Origin: Asterionellopsis glacialis
Lineage: Eukaryota; Bacillariophyta; Plagiogrammaphyceae; Rhaphoneidales; Asterionellopsidaceae
Assembly: GCA_014885115.2 (NCBI GenBank)
Contig: WKLE02001609.1
Coordinates: 1-24,009, forward strand
DNA: 24,009 nucleotides
Direction: 5' to 3'
Under the pieces are notes generated by a model that had not been told where the DNA came from, did not search any database, and worked only from the letters and a program-made list of their open reading frames with translations. A program made the translations under genes and the position numbers. Below, piece by piece: positions 8,919 through 17,417 of this stretch (the stretch's first letter is position 1; each line of letters starts with the position of its first letter).

Positions 8919-10550
8919 TTAAAAGGTCCAAGTAAATCCAATCGATTCAAGTCGTTCTTTTCGATTTTCTTTCAATTTGTATTTACCAACTTTTTGACGG
9001 TACACCCATTTACCAAGTAGTGGATCTGGAAGGTATATAGCAGGTACTTTACAGTTTCCTTTTTCCTTTTTATAAAGTACAAGTTTTCGATACATTTCAT
9101 TCCATATTTCATTTGATTTTTCCATTCGTAAATTCCATTTAAACCCCAAATTTGTCAAACGTTGTTTCCGATCGTCCGATAGATCTTTACGTTTGAATCG
9201 TTGATTCCGAACCCAAGAACTTAAATGGGGATCATCCGGAAAGGTACTAGGTACGTCACAATTACCATGTAGCTGTTTGAATTGTTCCAAACGTCCCAAC
9301 ATGGAATCCCATCGTTTTTCATAGACATCCTGCAAGGCTAAATTAGCAGCAGCTGTTTTTTCTTTTTCAGTTGGAGGTGGTCGTTTGACATAGAAATCCA
9401 ATTTATCCAGAAGTTGTATCCGTTCAGGTGTCATGGTACTTTGTCGGTTCTTTTGATTTTTTGTCCATGATGCCAATTGTGGATCATTTTGATAATTGGC
9501 TGGAACTAAACAATTTCCATGTTGTTTGTAATATTGAACTAACCGATTGTACATTTCATTCCATTCTAATTTGGAACGTTTGAATTTAGGTTGTCTTCTT
9601 TTTGATGATGAAGAAGACTTCTTTTTGTTGGTTTTATTGGAAGGTTGATGTTCATCTTGTTGATTGCCTTTGGGAGACGTCGTCTTGAGTTGTTGTCCTT
9701 TGGGTTGTTTCATTTTTTTGTAAACTTTAGTTTTCTTTGTTGCAATTGTTTTTGTCTTTTTTGGTTGTTGTTGTTGGTGCTGTTGTAGAATCGCGTTTCG
9801 GAATTGTAATAGCAGATCTGCGTCATTTGTATTCTGAGTTATTTCCGTCTTGGTGATGGTAGACCTTGTTGGAGAATCACTCGAATTAGTATTATAAGTA
9901 CTACTACACTTACTGCTGCTGGTACTATTCATGAAAACTGAAGGTAAAGTGCTACTCTCATGAGGAGTAGGCAATGCCATGGAAAAATCATTCCTTGTAC
10001 TCAATACGAATGCTTGTGATGGTATTGGAGTTGAACTTGTTGATAAGGATGACGATATTTTTTTAAAATTTGGTACCATTGGTAAAGATACCATTATGGC
10101 TGATAAGGGTAAAGCATCAGTTTTAGATTTTGGAAATGCAGTGCTCCTGTTGGTAGGACTATGACACATTCGTAGTAAAGGTGACGACGATGAGGAGGAC
10201 GACGACGAGAATGATAATGTTGAACTTGTTCTTGTCGCACTCCTTGTACTGACATCATTACGTGCTTCTACCATGATGGATGTTGTTTTGGAAATCATCA
10301 TCATGTTGAAGGGTGAAGTAATTCTTTTTTTAATGGGAAGTCTCTTGTTACATGTTGTAGACTTTCGATCAACCAACATTATTTGTTCTTCTTCTTTGTT
10401 GTTGTTGCTGCTGCGACCAAGTTGTTCATTAGTCGATGACAGAACGATGGAATTGTTGTTATTCATAATTATTGACTGTGAGGATGGTCTTGGTGGTGAC
10501 GAAGGTGTACTACTCTTCTGAGATACAGGACGAGGAAACATCATTCTCAC
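8919..10550 (-). CDS. Triple helicase-associated (HA) domain protein, probable DNA-binding regulator
   Basis: The 543-residue protein has an N-terminal half (1-320) of low complexity, rich in Ser, Thr, Asn and Gln. A Lys-rich region follows (about 263-326) with several NLS-like clusters, including SSSSSKRRQPKFKRSK. Three HA-domain repeats occupy the C terminus: about 327-390, 412-475 and 480-543. Each follows the pattern W..M...L..Y/F....GNC.VP......P.L..W...Q, then R...L..LGF.W; the GNCLVP, GNCDVP and GNCKVP cores are plain. No helicase motifs are present, so this is the stand-alone HA architecture. HA repeats are predicted three-helix Myb-like folds and are greatly expanded in diatoms. A nuclear DNA-binding role is inferred. 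The first repeat is the most divergent, ending LDFYV instead of LGFKW. The start at 10550 is the first ATG of the frame. Confidence 0.88.
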   Translation of the reverse strand: MRMMFPRPVSQKSSTPSSPPRPSSQSIIMNNNNSIVLSSTNEQLGRSSNNNKEEEQIMLVDRKSTTCNKRLPIKKRITSPFNMMMISKTTSIMVEARNDVSTRSATRTSSTLSFSSSSSSSSSPLLRMCHSPTNRSTAFPKSKTDALPLSAIMVSLPMVPNFKKISSSLSTSSTPIPSQAFVLSTRNDFSMALPTPHESSTLPSVFMNSTSSSKCSSTYNTNSSDSPTRSTITKTEITQNTNDADLLLQFRNAILQQHQQQQPKKTKTIATKKTKVYKKMKQPKGQQLKTTSPKGNQQDEHQPSNKTNKKKSSSSSKRRQPKFKRSKLEWNEMYNRLVQYYKQHGNCLVPANYQNDPQLASWTKNQKNRQSTMTPERIQLLDKLDFYVKRPPPTEKEKTAAANLALQDVYEKRWDSMLGRLEQFKQLHGNCDVPSTFPDDPHLSSWVRNQRFKRKDLSDDRKQRLTNLGFKWNLRMEKSNEIWNEMYRKLVLYKKEKGNCKVPAIYLPDPLLGKWVYRQKVGKYKLKENRKERLESIGFTWTF

Positions 10551-11082
10551 AAGATAAAACTCTTTTGTTCGTCACCTTTTTTTTTGTTTGGTTTATTCCG
10601 TAGCGAGACACAAAATAGTCTTGATCTGTTTTTAAAAAAAGAAGCTACAGTACGAGCTGAAAAACGGTGTTGGTTGGTTGCTTGGTTGATACACGTGAAT
10701 ACCCGCCGCCGATGAACTGATTCCCGTGTAGACTAGTAATATCGTTCCTATTTCTTGTGGATAACTGGGCTTCGTTACTCGGAGTAGGATTGAGTGATTC
10801 TCAAATGCGGTTTAGCTGTTTTATTGGTTATAAATACAACAACACGATAACAAGGATAAAAAATAATAATGTGAAATGTTGATTTTTCCACAAACGTGCA
10901 ATCGTTGAATCGGGGATTCTTTCAAAAGCTTAGACTACTGTCTGTCCACTGAAATGACCTAAATAGGTTGAAGTAAATACTTATCGAATAAGTACCTTGT
11001 GGGTTGTCCTATGTGTGAGCTACTGAAGTGTAAGTAGTAAAAATCAATATTCCCCACACGTTTTTCAATACAAGACATACAA

Positions 11083-11100
11083 GTACCAGGTACAGTACTT
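11083..11100. promoter_or_regulatory. GTACCAGGTAC palindrome with flanking AGTACTT
   Basis: The 11-base palindrome 11083-11093 is identical, in reverse complement, to that at 7052-7062, and the match continues through ACAGT. The flanks add a second inverted pair, AAGTAC/GTACTT (11081-11086 and 11095-11100). It lies about 530 bases upstream of the HA gene ATG. Function is inference. Confidence 0.4.
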
Positions 11101-11476
11101 GAGAATCGATCCAATACGAACTCTAGATGCAAATTTTGCTTTTTCAGCATTTATCAATGTTGAAATGTGGTAGTATTTTAATAAGAGAAAGAACTGAATG
11201 AAAATATCCTACTTCCCGTGACTCAGCATGTCTTTATTGTAATCGTAAAATATGACCTTCACATGGACACGGATACTACCCTGCTCGCAAATATATATTA
11301 TTATAATATGTATGGAAATAATAAGAGAACACTCATATATGACCTGTACTGCGACAATTGTTCCAGAGGATTCTCCCAGGTCGTGCGGAGGCGGTGGTGA
11401 CACCTTTTTGTTCCCCGACAGGAAAGATACTATATTTGCGCCCATGATAACACACCTTTATGTAGGGCATTGGTAT

Positions 11477-11504
11477 TATATACAAGGTACTATATACAAG
11501 GTAC
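11477..11504. repeat. Perfect 14-bp tandem duplication
   Basis: TATATACAAGGTAC occurs twice without a gap, at 11477-11490 and 11491-11504, followed by TGTAC. The unit contains the GGTAC half of the nearby palindromes. Confidence 0.9.
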
Positions 11505-12055
11505 TGTACAATTTTAATCAAATGTTTGTTCTTAGCTGTGTATACTTATAAAATGTGTGGGATACATTAGACTTCCACTACTGGACCTTACTTTCCAATA
11601 CAACCCATAAAAAAATCGCCACGACGAGTTGTTTTTTATATTATTGCAAAAGCTCTTATTCTCTGAACAATAAAACGAAAACTAGCAGAGCTGTGTTTCT
11701 ATGAATGAATGACCTGACCATGTTTCAGAGGTCATTATCTAACAACAACAACCTTCTTTCATTTTAATCTTTTGGGTGCCTCCTCTACAAAGAATAAAAT
11801 AATGATATTATACTCTATTTTTACAAAATGAGAAGACAAAGGCCAGACAAACAAGATAAAAACAAAGCTCAAAATTTCAAGCCTGATGACTTCAAGCTTG
11901 AGTTCTACATTGCGTCTAACAAAGCCTGTTTCAAGGTTTACCATGTTTTGAAAAAGAATTAAGTCAACCAACCTCCCTGAATAATTGGTGACCAGCACAA
12001 ATTTTCAACATAACAACGAGCCTTACTATTGCAGTAGTTACGGATTGATCATATA

Positions 12056-12075
12056 ATATATATATATATATATAT
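12056..12075. repeat. (TA)10 microsatellite
   Basis: An uninterrupted alternating A/T run of about 20 bases lies in the intergenic region downstream of the Elongin A-like gene. Confidence 0.9.
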
Positions 12076-12343
12076 TTATCAACATGTCAAACTACCACCA
12101 CGGACGAAAAAAGAAAAAAATTGCGGCAGCCAACTTTGCCAACTAAATTCTGTATGAAAAACGTTGGAATTCCATGATTGAACGACTCCAACAATTCCAA
12201 AATTACAGCTTATTTGTTAATTCTTAATCATTTTGTGTTCTATTTCTGAGTTTGTTTTGTTCTCTTCCAATATTATTCCACCAGATTTGTTTCTCTTTCT
12301 CTCCTCCTGCTGTTTATGTATGTTGTTTGTCTATAATATTCTT

Positions 12344-14200
12344 CTATCGTCTACGATATTGTTGTTGCTGGTGTTGTTGCTTTGTATTGTTGTTGTAACT
12401 TCTGCTATTGCTACCACTCCTGTTGTTACTGCTTGTAGATGATGGTGATGGTTTCTGTCTGGATGCTAATAATGCATTTCGTGGTGCAGTTTTATGTGCA
12501 GGTAACTTCATTTGTCGATTCCCCTGAATGGTCATGACTTTCATAACTTTTTGTCGTTTAGCACTGGAAGTACGTAATTGTTTAGGACCTGATGCAAATT
12601 GTACAGCTGCACCAAATCCAGATCCTCCACCACCAACGGTTGTAGTTGTAGTACGTGTGTCAAATGCAGGTCGTTTATGACTAGAGGATGCTGCTGCTGC
12701 TAGATTGACTTTGGTATTATGTCGCAAGGCACTGAGCGATGCTGTTTCTTTCCGTAATTGATTCATTTTTTTCGCACCAGGTGTCATGGGGGTCGATCCG
12801 CCCCATCCACTACTGCTTTTTGCCTGTTGCTGGATTTTATGGTGTTTTTCCAAGATGCGTGTATGTTTTTGAGATGCAGGACGTACCTTGACAATTTTGG
12901 GACGTCCTTTATTCAAATTTTGTCGCATTTCTCTCATGCGTGCACCTTGATTGGCACGTACGGTAACTTCACGTGTGGTTAATATTTGATACAAGTCACG
13001 CCATGATTTACAGGATTCACATAATTTCAAATCCTTTTCAATTTGCTGTTGTTGATCATGATGATCATCCTTGGTTGTGGAAGACGATAAAGGTGTCGTC
13101 ACCAATTGAACACCACTTGCTTTGGCTAAATTTTTCCACGATTGTAATAATTCTTCAAGTTGTACAATTGGAGATTGCTGTTTGTGTTCACGGTTGGCCA
13201 TAATACTGTTACTAACACTGGGTCGACTTTCATCATTTGGAATAGTATGAATCATGTTATATGCTGGATGGTCGTTGGATAATTTTTTACATTGTTTCAA
13301 AAATTGACGTAGCGTTTTACCAATACTTGTCGCTTGTAATAATGATACATTCATTGGTACAGTGGATAAAAATTCAATATGTTGTTCGAAATGAATACTG
13401 CTATTTCTACTACGTGTAGATTTCTTCTTTGTCTTGACTGAAGACTCTTCTTTTTCTTCACCGAGTTGTTGCTGTTGTTCTTTGGTGGTGGAAGGCTGTT
13501 GTACAACAAGATAATCTAATAAATGTTGTCCTGTCTTTTGTATTTTGGTAAGGAGTATAGGCCATGGATAATTGAGTGCTGTAGGTCTTGTAAAGCTACC
13601 TGGTTTAAATTTTTGATTGACACAATCTTTCCAAATCAAGACATCTGTTTTATTGGATTCTGCTAAATGTGGATTACATGTTTCAATTTTGGACATGATA
13701 TCTGCACGTATAGCTGATGTTAATCGTCCTTTTCCATCTATACCAGCACTCTTCTTTTTACTGCTGCTGCTACTGCTTTGTGGTTGTGTTTTGGAATGTC
13801 GTAATTCCACAATAGATTCCCAATCTTCTTCTGGTAAACAACCAAATGATTCCGGTACGTATTGATCTAAATGTGCTACAATAAATAATCGACAACGTTC
13901 TTGTAATGAAAGCATCTTATTAGGACGTTGTGTTGCGTCAAGATCTTTTCTGGTTTGTGTTTGTGAATGGTTTGTAGGAGCATTATTTGTATGGGACAAT
14001 GATTCTTCTTCTTCATCATCATCATCATAATTATTGGCATTGTCTGGTTGTGGAATCTGTGGCAATTCATCATCATCATTTACATTAGCATTGTCCTGTT
14101 CTTCATGGTCATGATCATTTTGATTACGTCGATTAGAAACAGCAGCAACAGCAACAGGCTTTCTTCGTTGTTCTCCACGAAGTAAACTTTCTAAATCCAT
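12344..14200 (-). CDS. Elongin A-like protein with BC box and internal TFIIS N-terminal-like domain
   Basis: A 618-residue nuclear-type protein. After an acidic, Asn/Asp-rich leader (23-90), residues 98-107 match the Elongin BC-box pattern: L99-x3-C103-x3-I107 within SLQERCRLFI. The Elongin A homology continues with LPEEDWESIVELR (122-134) and IETCNPHLAESNKTDVLIW (172-190), comparable with the family's IEEYNPHL...ELW core. Residues about 272-362 resemble the TFIIS N-terminal (LW) domain: FLSTVPMNVSLLQATSIGKT (277-296), a hydrophobic helix and LEELLQSWKNLAK (348-360). Residues 397-437 then resume an Elongin A-like pattern, SWRDLYQILTTRE...GRPKIVKV. The tail is basic, with AAAS, Gly-rich and Asn/Gln-rich runs. 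In animals the TFIIS-like domain comes first and the BC box late; here the order is reversed. Inferred role: Pol II elongation and/or an Elongin BC-cullin ubiquitin ligase adaptor. Confidence 0.8.
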   Translation of the reverse strand: MDLESLLRGEQRRKPVAVAAVSNRRNQNDHDHEEQDNANVNDDDELPQIPQPDNANNYDDDDEEEESLSHTNNAPTNHSQTQTRKDLDATQRPNKMLSLQERCRLFIVAHLDQYVPESFGCLPEEDWESIVELRHSKTQPQSSSSSSKKKSAGIDGKGRLTSAIRADIMSKIETCNPHLAESNKTDVLIWKDCVNQKFKPGSFTRPTALNYPWPILLTKIQKTGQHLLDYLVVQQPSTTKEQQQQLGEEKEESSVKTKKKSTRSRNSSIHFEQHIEFLSTVPMNVSLLQATSIGKTLRQFLKQCKKLSNDHPAYNMIHTIPNDESRPSVSNSIMANREHKQQSPIVQLEELLQSWKNLAKASGVQLVTTPLSSSTTKDDHHDQQQQIEKDLKLCESCKSWRDLYQILTTREVTVRANQGARMREMRQNLNKGRPKIVKVRPASQKHTRILEKHHKIQQQAKSSSGWGGSTPMTPGAKKMNQLRKETASLSALRHNTKVNLAAAASSSHKRPAFDTRTTTTTVGGGGSGFGAAVQFASGPKQLRTSSAKRQKVMKVMTIQGNRQMKLPAHKTAPRNALLASRQKPSPSSTSSNNRSGSNSRSYNNNTKQQHQQQQYRRR

Positions 14201-14267
14201 AATTTAAAAAAAAATATATTTTTTATTCGCAATTTCAAACTTGTCTTTTCTTTCGTCTCTCTCTCTC

Positions 14268-14280
14268 TCTATATATAAAG
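14268..14280 (-). promoter_or_regulatory. Possible TATA element of the Elongin A-like gene
   Basis: The minus strand reads CTTTATATATAG about 70-80 bases upstream of the ATG at 14200. It is also the end of a CT/TA simple repeat, so it may be fortuitous. Confidence 0.3.
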
Positions 14281-14506
14281 AATTTGGCACCCAAAAGGAA
14301 CACTTGTGTGACTTTTGGGGTGTTGCGGTTAGTCAATGTAGGTAGTCGCTTTTCTTGTTTTATATATGGAATGGTAAGCTTTTCGATCTGATGGCTTCGC
14401 CTCGTGTTGAGATTGAGTGTCTGGGTTCTGGCTCGGCTGAATTTTGGAACATCTTGCTCCGGCGAGAGGAGGACTACGATGACTAAAAAATATTATAACA
14501 ATACTA

Positions 14507-14524
14507 TCTCTCTAGCTAGAGAGA
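14507..14524. repeat. Perfect 18-bp palindrome
   Basis: TCTCTCTAG|CTAGAGAGA has 9-bp arms with no spacer, about 310 bases upstream of the Elongin A-like start. It could be cruciform-forming or a dimeric protein site. Confidence 0.7.
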
Positions 14525-14590
14525 GTCTGCATTAGATTCTACCACTCTTTATACATATCGTTTATGCAGGAACAGACAGAAACCTACTAC

Positions 14591-14621
14591 GGTACCAGTA
14601 CTACTTAGACCCTACCAGGTA
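14591..14621. promoter_or_regulatory. Two GGTACC/TACCAGGTA sites upstream of the Elongin A-like gene
   Basis: GGTACCAGTAC (14591-14601) and TACCAGGTA (14613-14621) resemble the palindromes at 7052 and 11083. They lie about 390-420 bases upstream of the ATG. Confidence 0.35.
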
Positions 14622-14841
14622 TCTCTCGGGTCGTGCGTGTCTTTCCTACGGACGGCGAAGAACAAAAAAGAACACGTGGAGACTTTTAAGGATAAAGTTA
14701 TAGTAATAATAATAATAATAGTATGTTATAATATACTTATAATACTAGTTTGAAGTCTGTTTACAGTGTTTAGGCAGGACTCTCTCAAGTTTTAAAACAC
14801 TTACTCTGTACATCATCTTGATCTGTATTACACTGACTCTT

Positions 14842-14870
14842 GGCATTATTATTTTGGGCATTATTATTTT
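14842..14870. repeat. 14-bp direct repeat with one-base spacer
   Basis: GGCATTATTATTTT occurs at 14842-14855 and 14857-14870, a local duplication in intergenic DNA. Confidence 0.9.
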
Positions 14871-15067
14871 GACGCATACAAAACATGATGTTAACTCCTG
14901 CTCCATGAAATAATATCCTAACATTCACAAAGTAAAGACTGTACTACTTTTGAAATCAATCGATCATTTTACTTTTTAAAATAGCATTAATGAAAGACTT
15001 GACGTAAGAATATTCAAAACTGATAACAAAAGGTTCGTGCTCATTTTTGTGTAAAGTGATACAGCCA

Positions 15068-16678
15068 TTATCCATGAATGTCAATGACCCCATCTTTGAC
15101 AAGTTGCCTAACAATAAAGCCAGAGATGAAGGTTGATTTTGTATCTTCTGTACTAAGGATACTAGTGGGACTACTTTCCCCATCTGTTGCTACGGAGTCA
15201 TCAAGTACCTTGAGATCCTCGAGAGATTTCCATTCTCGTTTGATTCTCCTTGTGCCAAAAAGATCCAATGCTGGTATGTTATCATCGTCGTCATTACCTC
15301 CTAGTAAATCTGTAACATCCAAGGTCAAATATATACCATGAATTGTATTACTTACATTGGAGGTTGATTTGTGCGTATATACTCTACCATGCCTATCTTT
15401 GTGTGGGTCTCTACCACTTTTTACCATGCGTGCATCACGACTTACAATCTCCTTTTGGAGGTCCTCAGGTGAAGTGGATGGTAATGGCATGGGATCTGGC
15501 ATTTGGGGGAACATGGTATAGATTCGCATAGATGATACAAGTTTGGTAGGATCTGGTATTCTTGTATCATTTTTCTTCTGGTCCAGATTCACATAACGAC
15601 AACGTCGAAAAAGACCATCCTGAGAGGAGGGTAAATCATCTCTGTATGCAAAAAGACCACTCATCCGTAGGGTTCCCTGAATAGCAGCTACACAATTGGG
15701 TTTGTCAACAATGTCTTTAATGACGGAAAGTCTATTAGACTCCCAGGAATTTAAATACACCCCTCCTTCCTCCTCCTCATCATTGTTGTTGTTGTTGTTG
15801 TTGTCCATATTGATCATTTCAGATATCTTGAGTTGTAACTCATCCCGAATCTTTGTGGCATATTCTTCCAGTTCTGGGTCGTGGATATCGTTAGCATTAG
15901 GATTATTGTGGAATGCATCCTCACAAATGTCTATCTTTGTATACGTCCAGGATTCTTTACCATGAGTCTTTGGAAATTCAGGAAAATTACTAGCATCAAA
16001 CGTAATTCGTTTCGACTCTTCTTGCGTATTGCTAGATAAAGTAGAAGAAGGAGGAGGAGTTGACCATTTGTACCCCAAAGGAGGATCACATTGTTGTGGT
16101 TCATCTTTGTTGTGTGGTGTCGATAGCATCCAACGTGTGACTGGAACACCTGTACCAAGTCCCCATTTGGAAGTTCCATTCGCAGATTCTCGAACAAGAA
16201 TTTGTGTCTGTGTACTTGTCATCTTGTTATTACTATTATTGATTCTTTGACGACGATAGGCAATTATAAAAAACTCAACAGGCCATAATTCTGGATTATT
16301 TTGATACTTTTTGATATAATCATCATTTGGAATTGGTACAAAGCCAACAGAATCTTTTGTAAGATCTTGTGGTGACCATGTACAACAACAATTAGAAGAA
16401 GGTGATGATGAGATCGTCGATTGTTTATCATTGGGTATAGTATTCCCATCGTCTAATGCACCAAACATTAAAGTGCTCGCCACCATTGTTCTTTGCTTCG
16501 CGCGGTCACGTTTTGTGCCAGTACTCGGTGATGTAAAACTAATACCATTGGAACCTGGTGGTTGAATTGTTGGATACCTTTTGTGTATGTGGGACTTCAC
16601 ATTATGAATGGGTAAGACAACAAACGACGATACTAAGACCCCATGGAATGAAAGTACCACAGTAAGGACATTGGTCAT
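15068..16678 (-). CDS. Presumed plastid-targeted protein of unknown function
   Basis: I do not recognise this 536-residue protein. Residues 1-18 are a hydrophobic signal peptide ending VSS|F19VVLP; the Phe directly after the presumed cleavage site, followed by a basic His/Lys/Arg-rich stretch (25-75), fits a diatom plastid bipartite presequence. The mature part has an ordered block LWPVEFFIIAYRRQR (about 131-145), then GTSKWGLGTGVPVTRWMLS (168-186), a PPLGYKW segment, SWTYTKIDICEDAF, and GGVYLNSWESNRLSVIKDIV with an Asn/Glu-rich insert before it. VAAIQGTLRMSGLFAYRDD and VSSMRIYTMFPQMPDPMPLP follow, then THKSTSNVSNTIHGIYLTLDVTDLL. Mixed hydrophobic strands and conserved-looking Trp/Gly motifs suggest a genuine globular enzyme or binding protein rather than random sequence. 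The GTT-derived Asn run (15784-15807) is a microsatellite. The start at 16678 is preferred because it gives the signal peptide. Confidence 0.8.
   Translation of the reverse strand: MTNVLTVVLSFHGVLVSSFVVLPIHNVKSHIHKRYPTIQPPGSNGISFTSPSTGTKRDRAKQRTMVASTLMFGALDDGNTIPNDKQSTISSSPSSNCCCTWSPQDLTKDSVGFVPIPNDDYIKKYQNNPELWPVEFFIIAYRRQRINNSNNKMTSTQTQILVRESANGTSKWGLGTGVPVTRWMLSTPHNKDEPQQCDPPLGYKWSTPPPSSTLSSNTQEESKRITFDASNFPEFPKTHGKESWTYTKIDICEDAFHNNPNANDIHDPELEEYATKIRDELQLKISEMINMDNNNNNNNDEEEEGGVYLNSWESNRLSVIKDIVDKPNCVAAIQGTLRMSGLFAYRDDLPSSQDGLFRRCRYVNLDQKKNDTRIPDPTKLVSSMRIYTMFPQMPDPMPLPSTSPEDLQKEIVSRDARMVKSGRDPHKDRHGRVYTHKSTSNVSNTIHGIYLTLDVTDLLGGNDDDDNIPALDLFGTRRIKREWKSLEDLKVLDDSVATDGESSPTSILSTEDTKSTFISGFIVRQLVKDGVIDIHG
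15783..15807 (-). repeat. GTT/AAC microsatellite encoding poly-Asn
   Basis: About eight GTT units (AAC on the coding strand) encode an Asn run between acidic residues inside the 536-residue protein. Confidence 0.8.
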
Positions 16679-17417
16679 TTTGCACTCTCTGCGTGTGTCT
16701 ATTCAGAGAGTCAAACGGAATGAAGGTCCTATCTCATCTTTTCATCTTTGTACTTCTAGACACATCGACTCAAATCTCTTCACTCTGATCTTTTGTGCAA
16801 CCTTCAATCGTCAGTCGTTATACGGTAGTATCGTCAAGCGTAAAAAATTGAGGCAAACATTGGTTCCCGACATCCACAGGAGTGTTTTCTAAGAAGTTGA
16901 AGTCTCAACATGCAGTAAGTAGCTGTGAATTGTATCTTTACTAAAATCTAGATGTTTCCTACTTTGCAAACATTCTTCCCTTTACACTTTTGAAGAGAAA
17001 GGTTTGAAATGGAAACCTCATGATCTATTTCTAGAGATCCTTTTCCTTTGCTCTCTTCTGCCCTCGATTTTTTAAACTGTACACACATACACACGCTAAT
17101 TCTGGCATGGAATTCACAAGCAGGTGTTGCACTGCAACGAAATTATATTCCAATGACGACCAGTGTAAGTAGAGGGTAGTGACAACGTTTTTGAATCTGT
17201 TGACATTTATAACTACGTAATGACATTTAATTCAGAACTTAATTCTGATTCATTTTTAATCCTGCTTCTCTTGGTCAAGTCCTCTTAGGTCCTACGAGAC
17301 TCATCAAGTTTGCTATGGTATGGTGTGCTTGGCTATTGTACTGAACAAGACTATACAGTATATGCTATGTTCACATTACTTTCTAACAGTTGGCGCACCT
17401 TCTCAACTGTAATCTTC
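16679..17417. other. Intergenic, promoter side of the 536-residue protein gene
   Basis: This lies between two minus-strand genes. It shows pyrimidine-rich stretches, an ACAC run near 17082-17096 and no domain-bearing open frame. No RNA gene is recognised. Confidence 0.55.

Larger units (their letters stand above)
10551..12343. other. Long intergenic region, no gene supported
   Basis: This 1.8-kb stretch lies between two minus-strand genes, so it holds the HA gene promoter and the 3' side of the Elongin A-like gene. It includes a GTACCAGGTAC palindrome (11083-11093), a 14-bp tandem duplication (11477-11504) and a (TA)10 run (12056-12075). Short open frames on both strands show no domain, no paired splice sites joining a meaningful protein and no tRNA-like fold. 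A non-coding RNA cannot be excluded. Confidence 0.5.
14201..15067. other. Intergenic, promoter side of the Elongin A-like gene
   Basis: This lies between two minus-strand genes. It has a CT repeat joined to TATATATAAAG (about 14258-14280), which read on the minus strand is CTTTATATATA about 70-80 bases before the ATG. Further in are the 18-bp palindrome at 14507-14524, a GGTACCAGTAC/TACCAGGTA cluster (14591-14621), an AAT microsatellite (14704-14720) and a 14-bp duplication (14842-14870). No gene is supported. Confidence 0.55.

Noticed and set aside
11759..11998. 79-residue frame with a hydrophobic segment in the long intergenic region
   Set aside because: No motif, no neighbouring exon to splice to, and AT-rich composition like the flanks.
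14956..15183. 75-residue minus-strand frame overlapping the end of the 536-residue protein, considered as an extra exon
   Set aside because: It is in a different frame from the gene, no GT-AG pair was seen that would join it usefully, and the main frame already ends in a clean stop.
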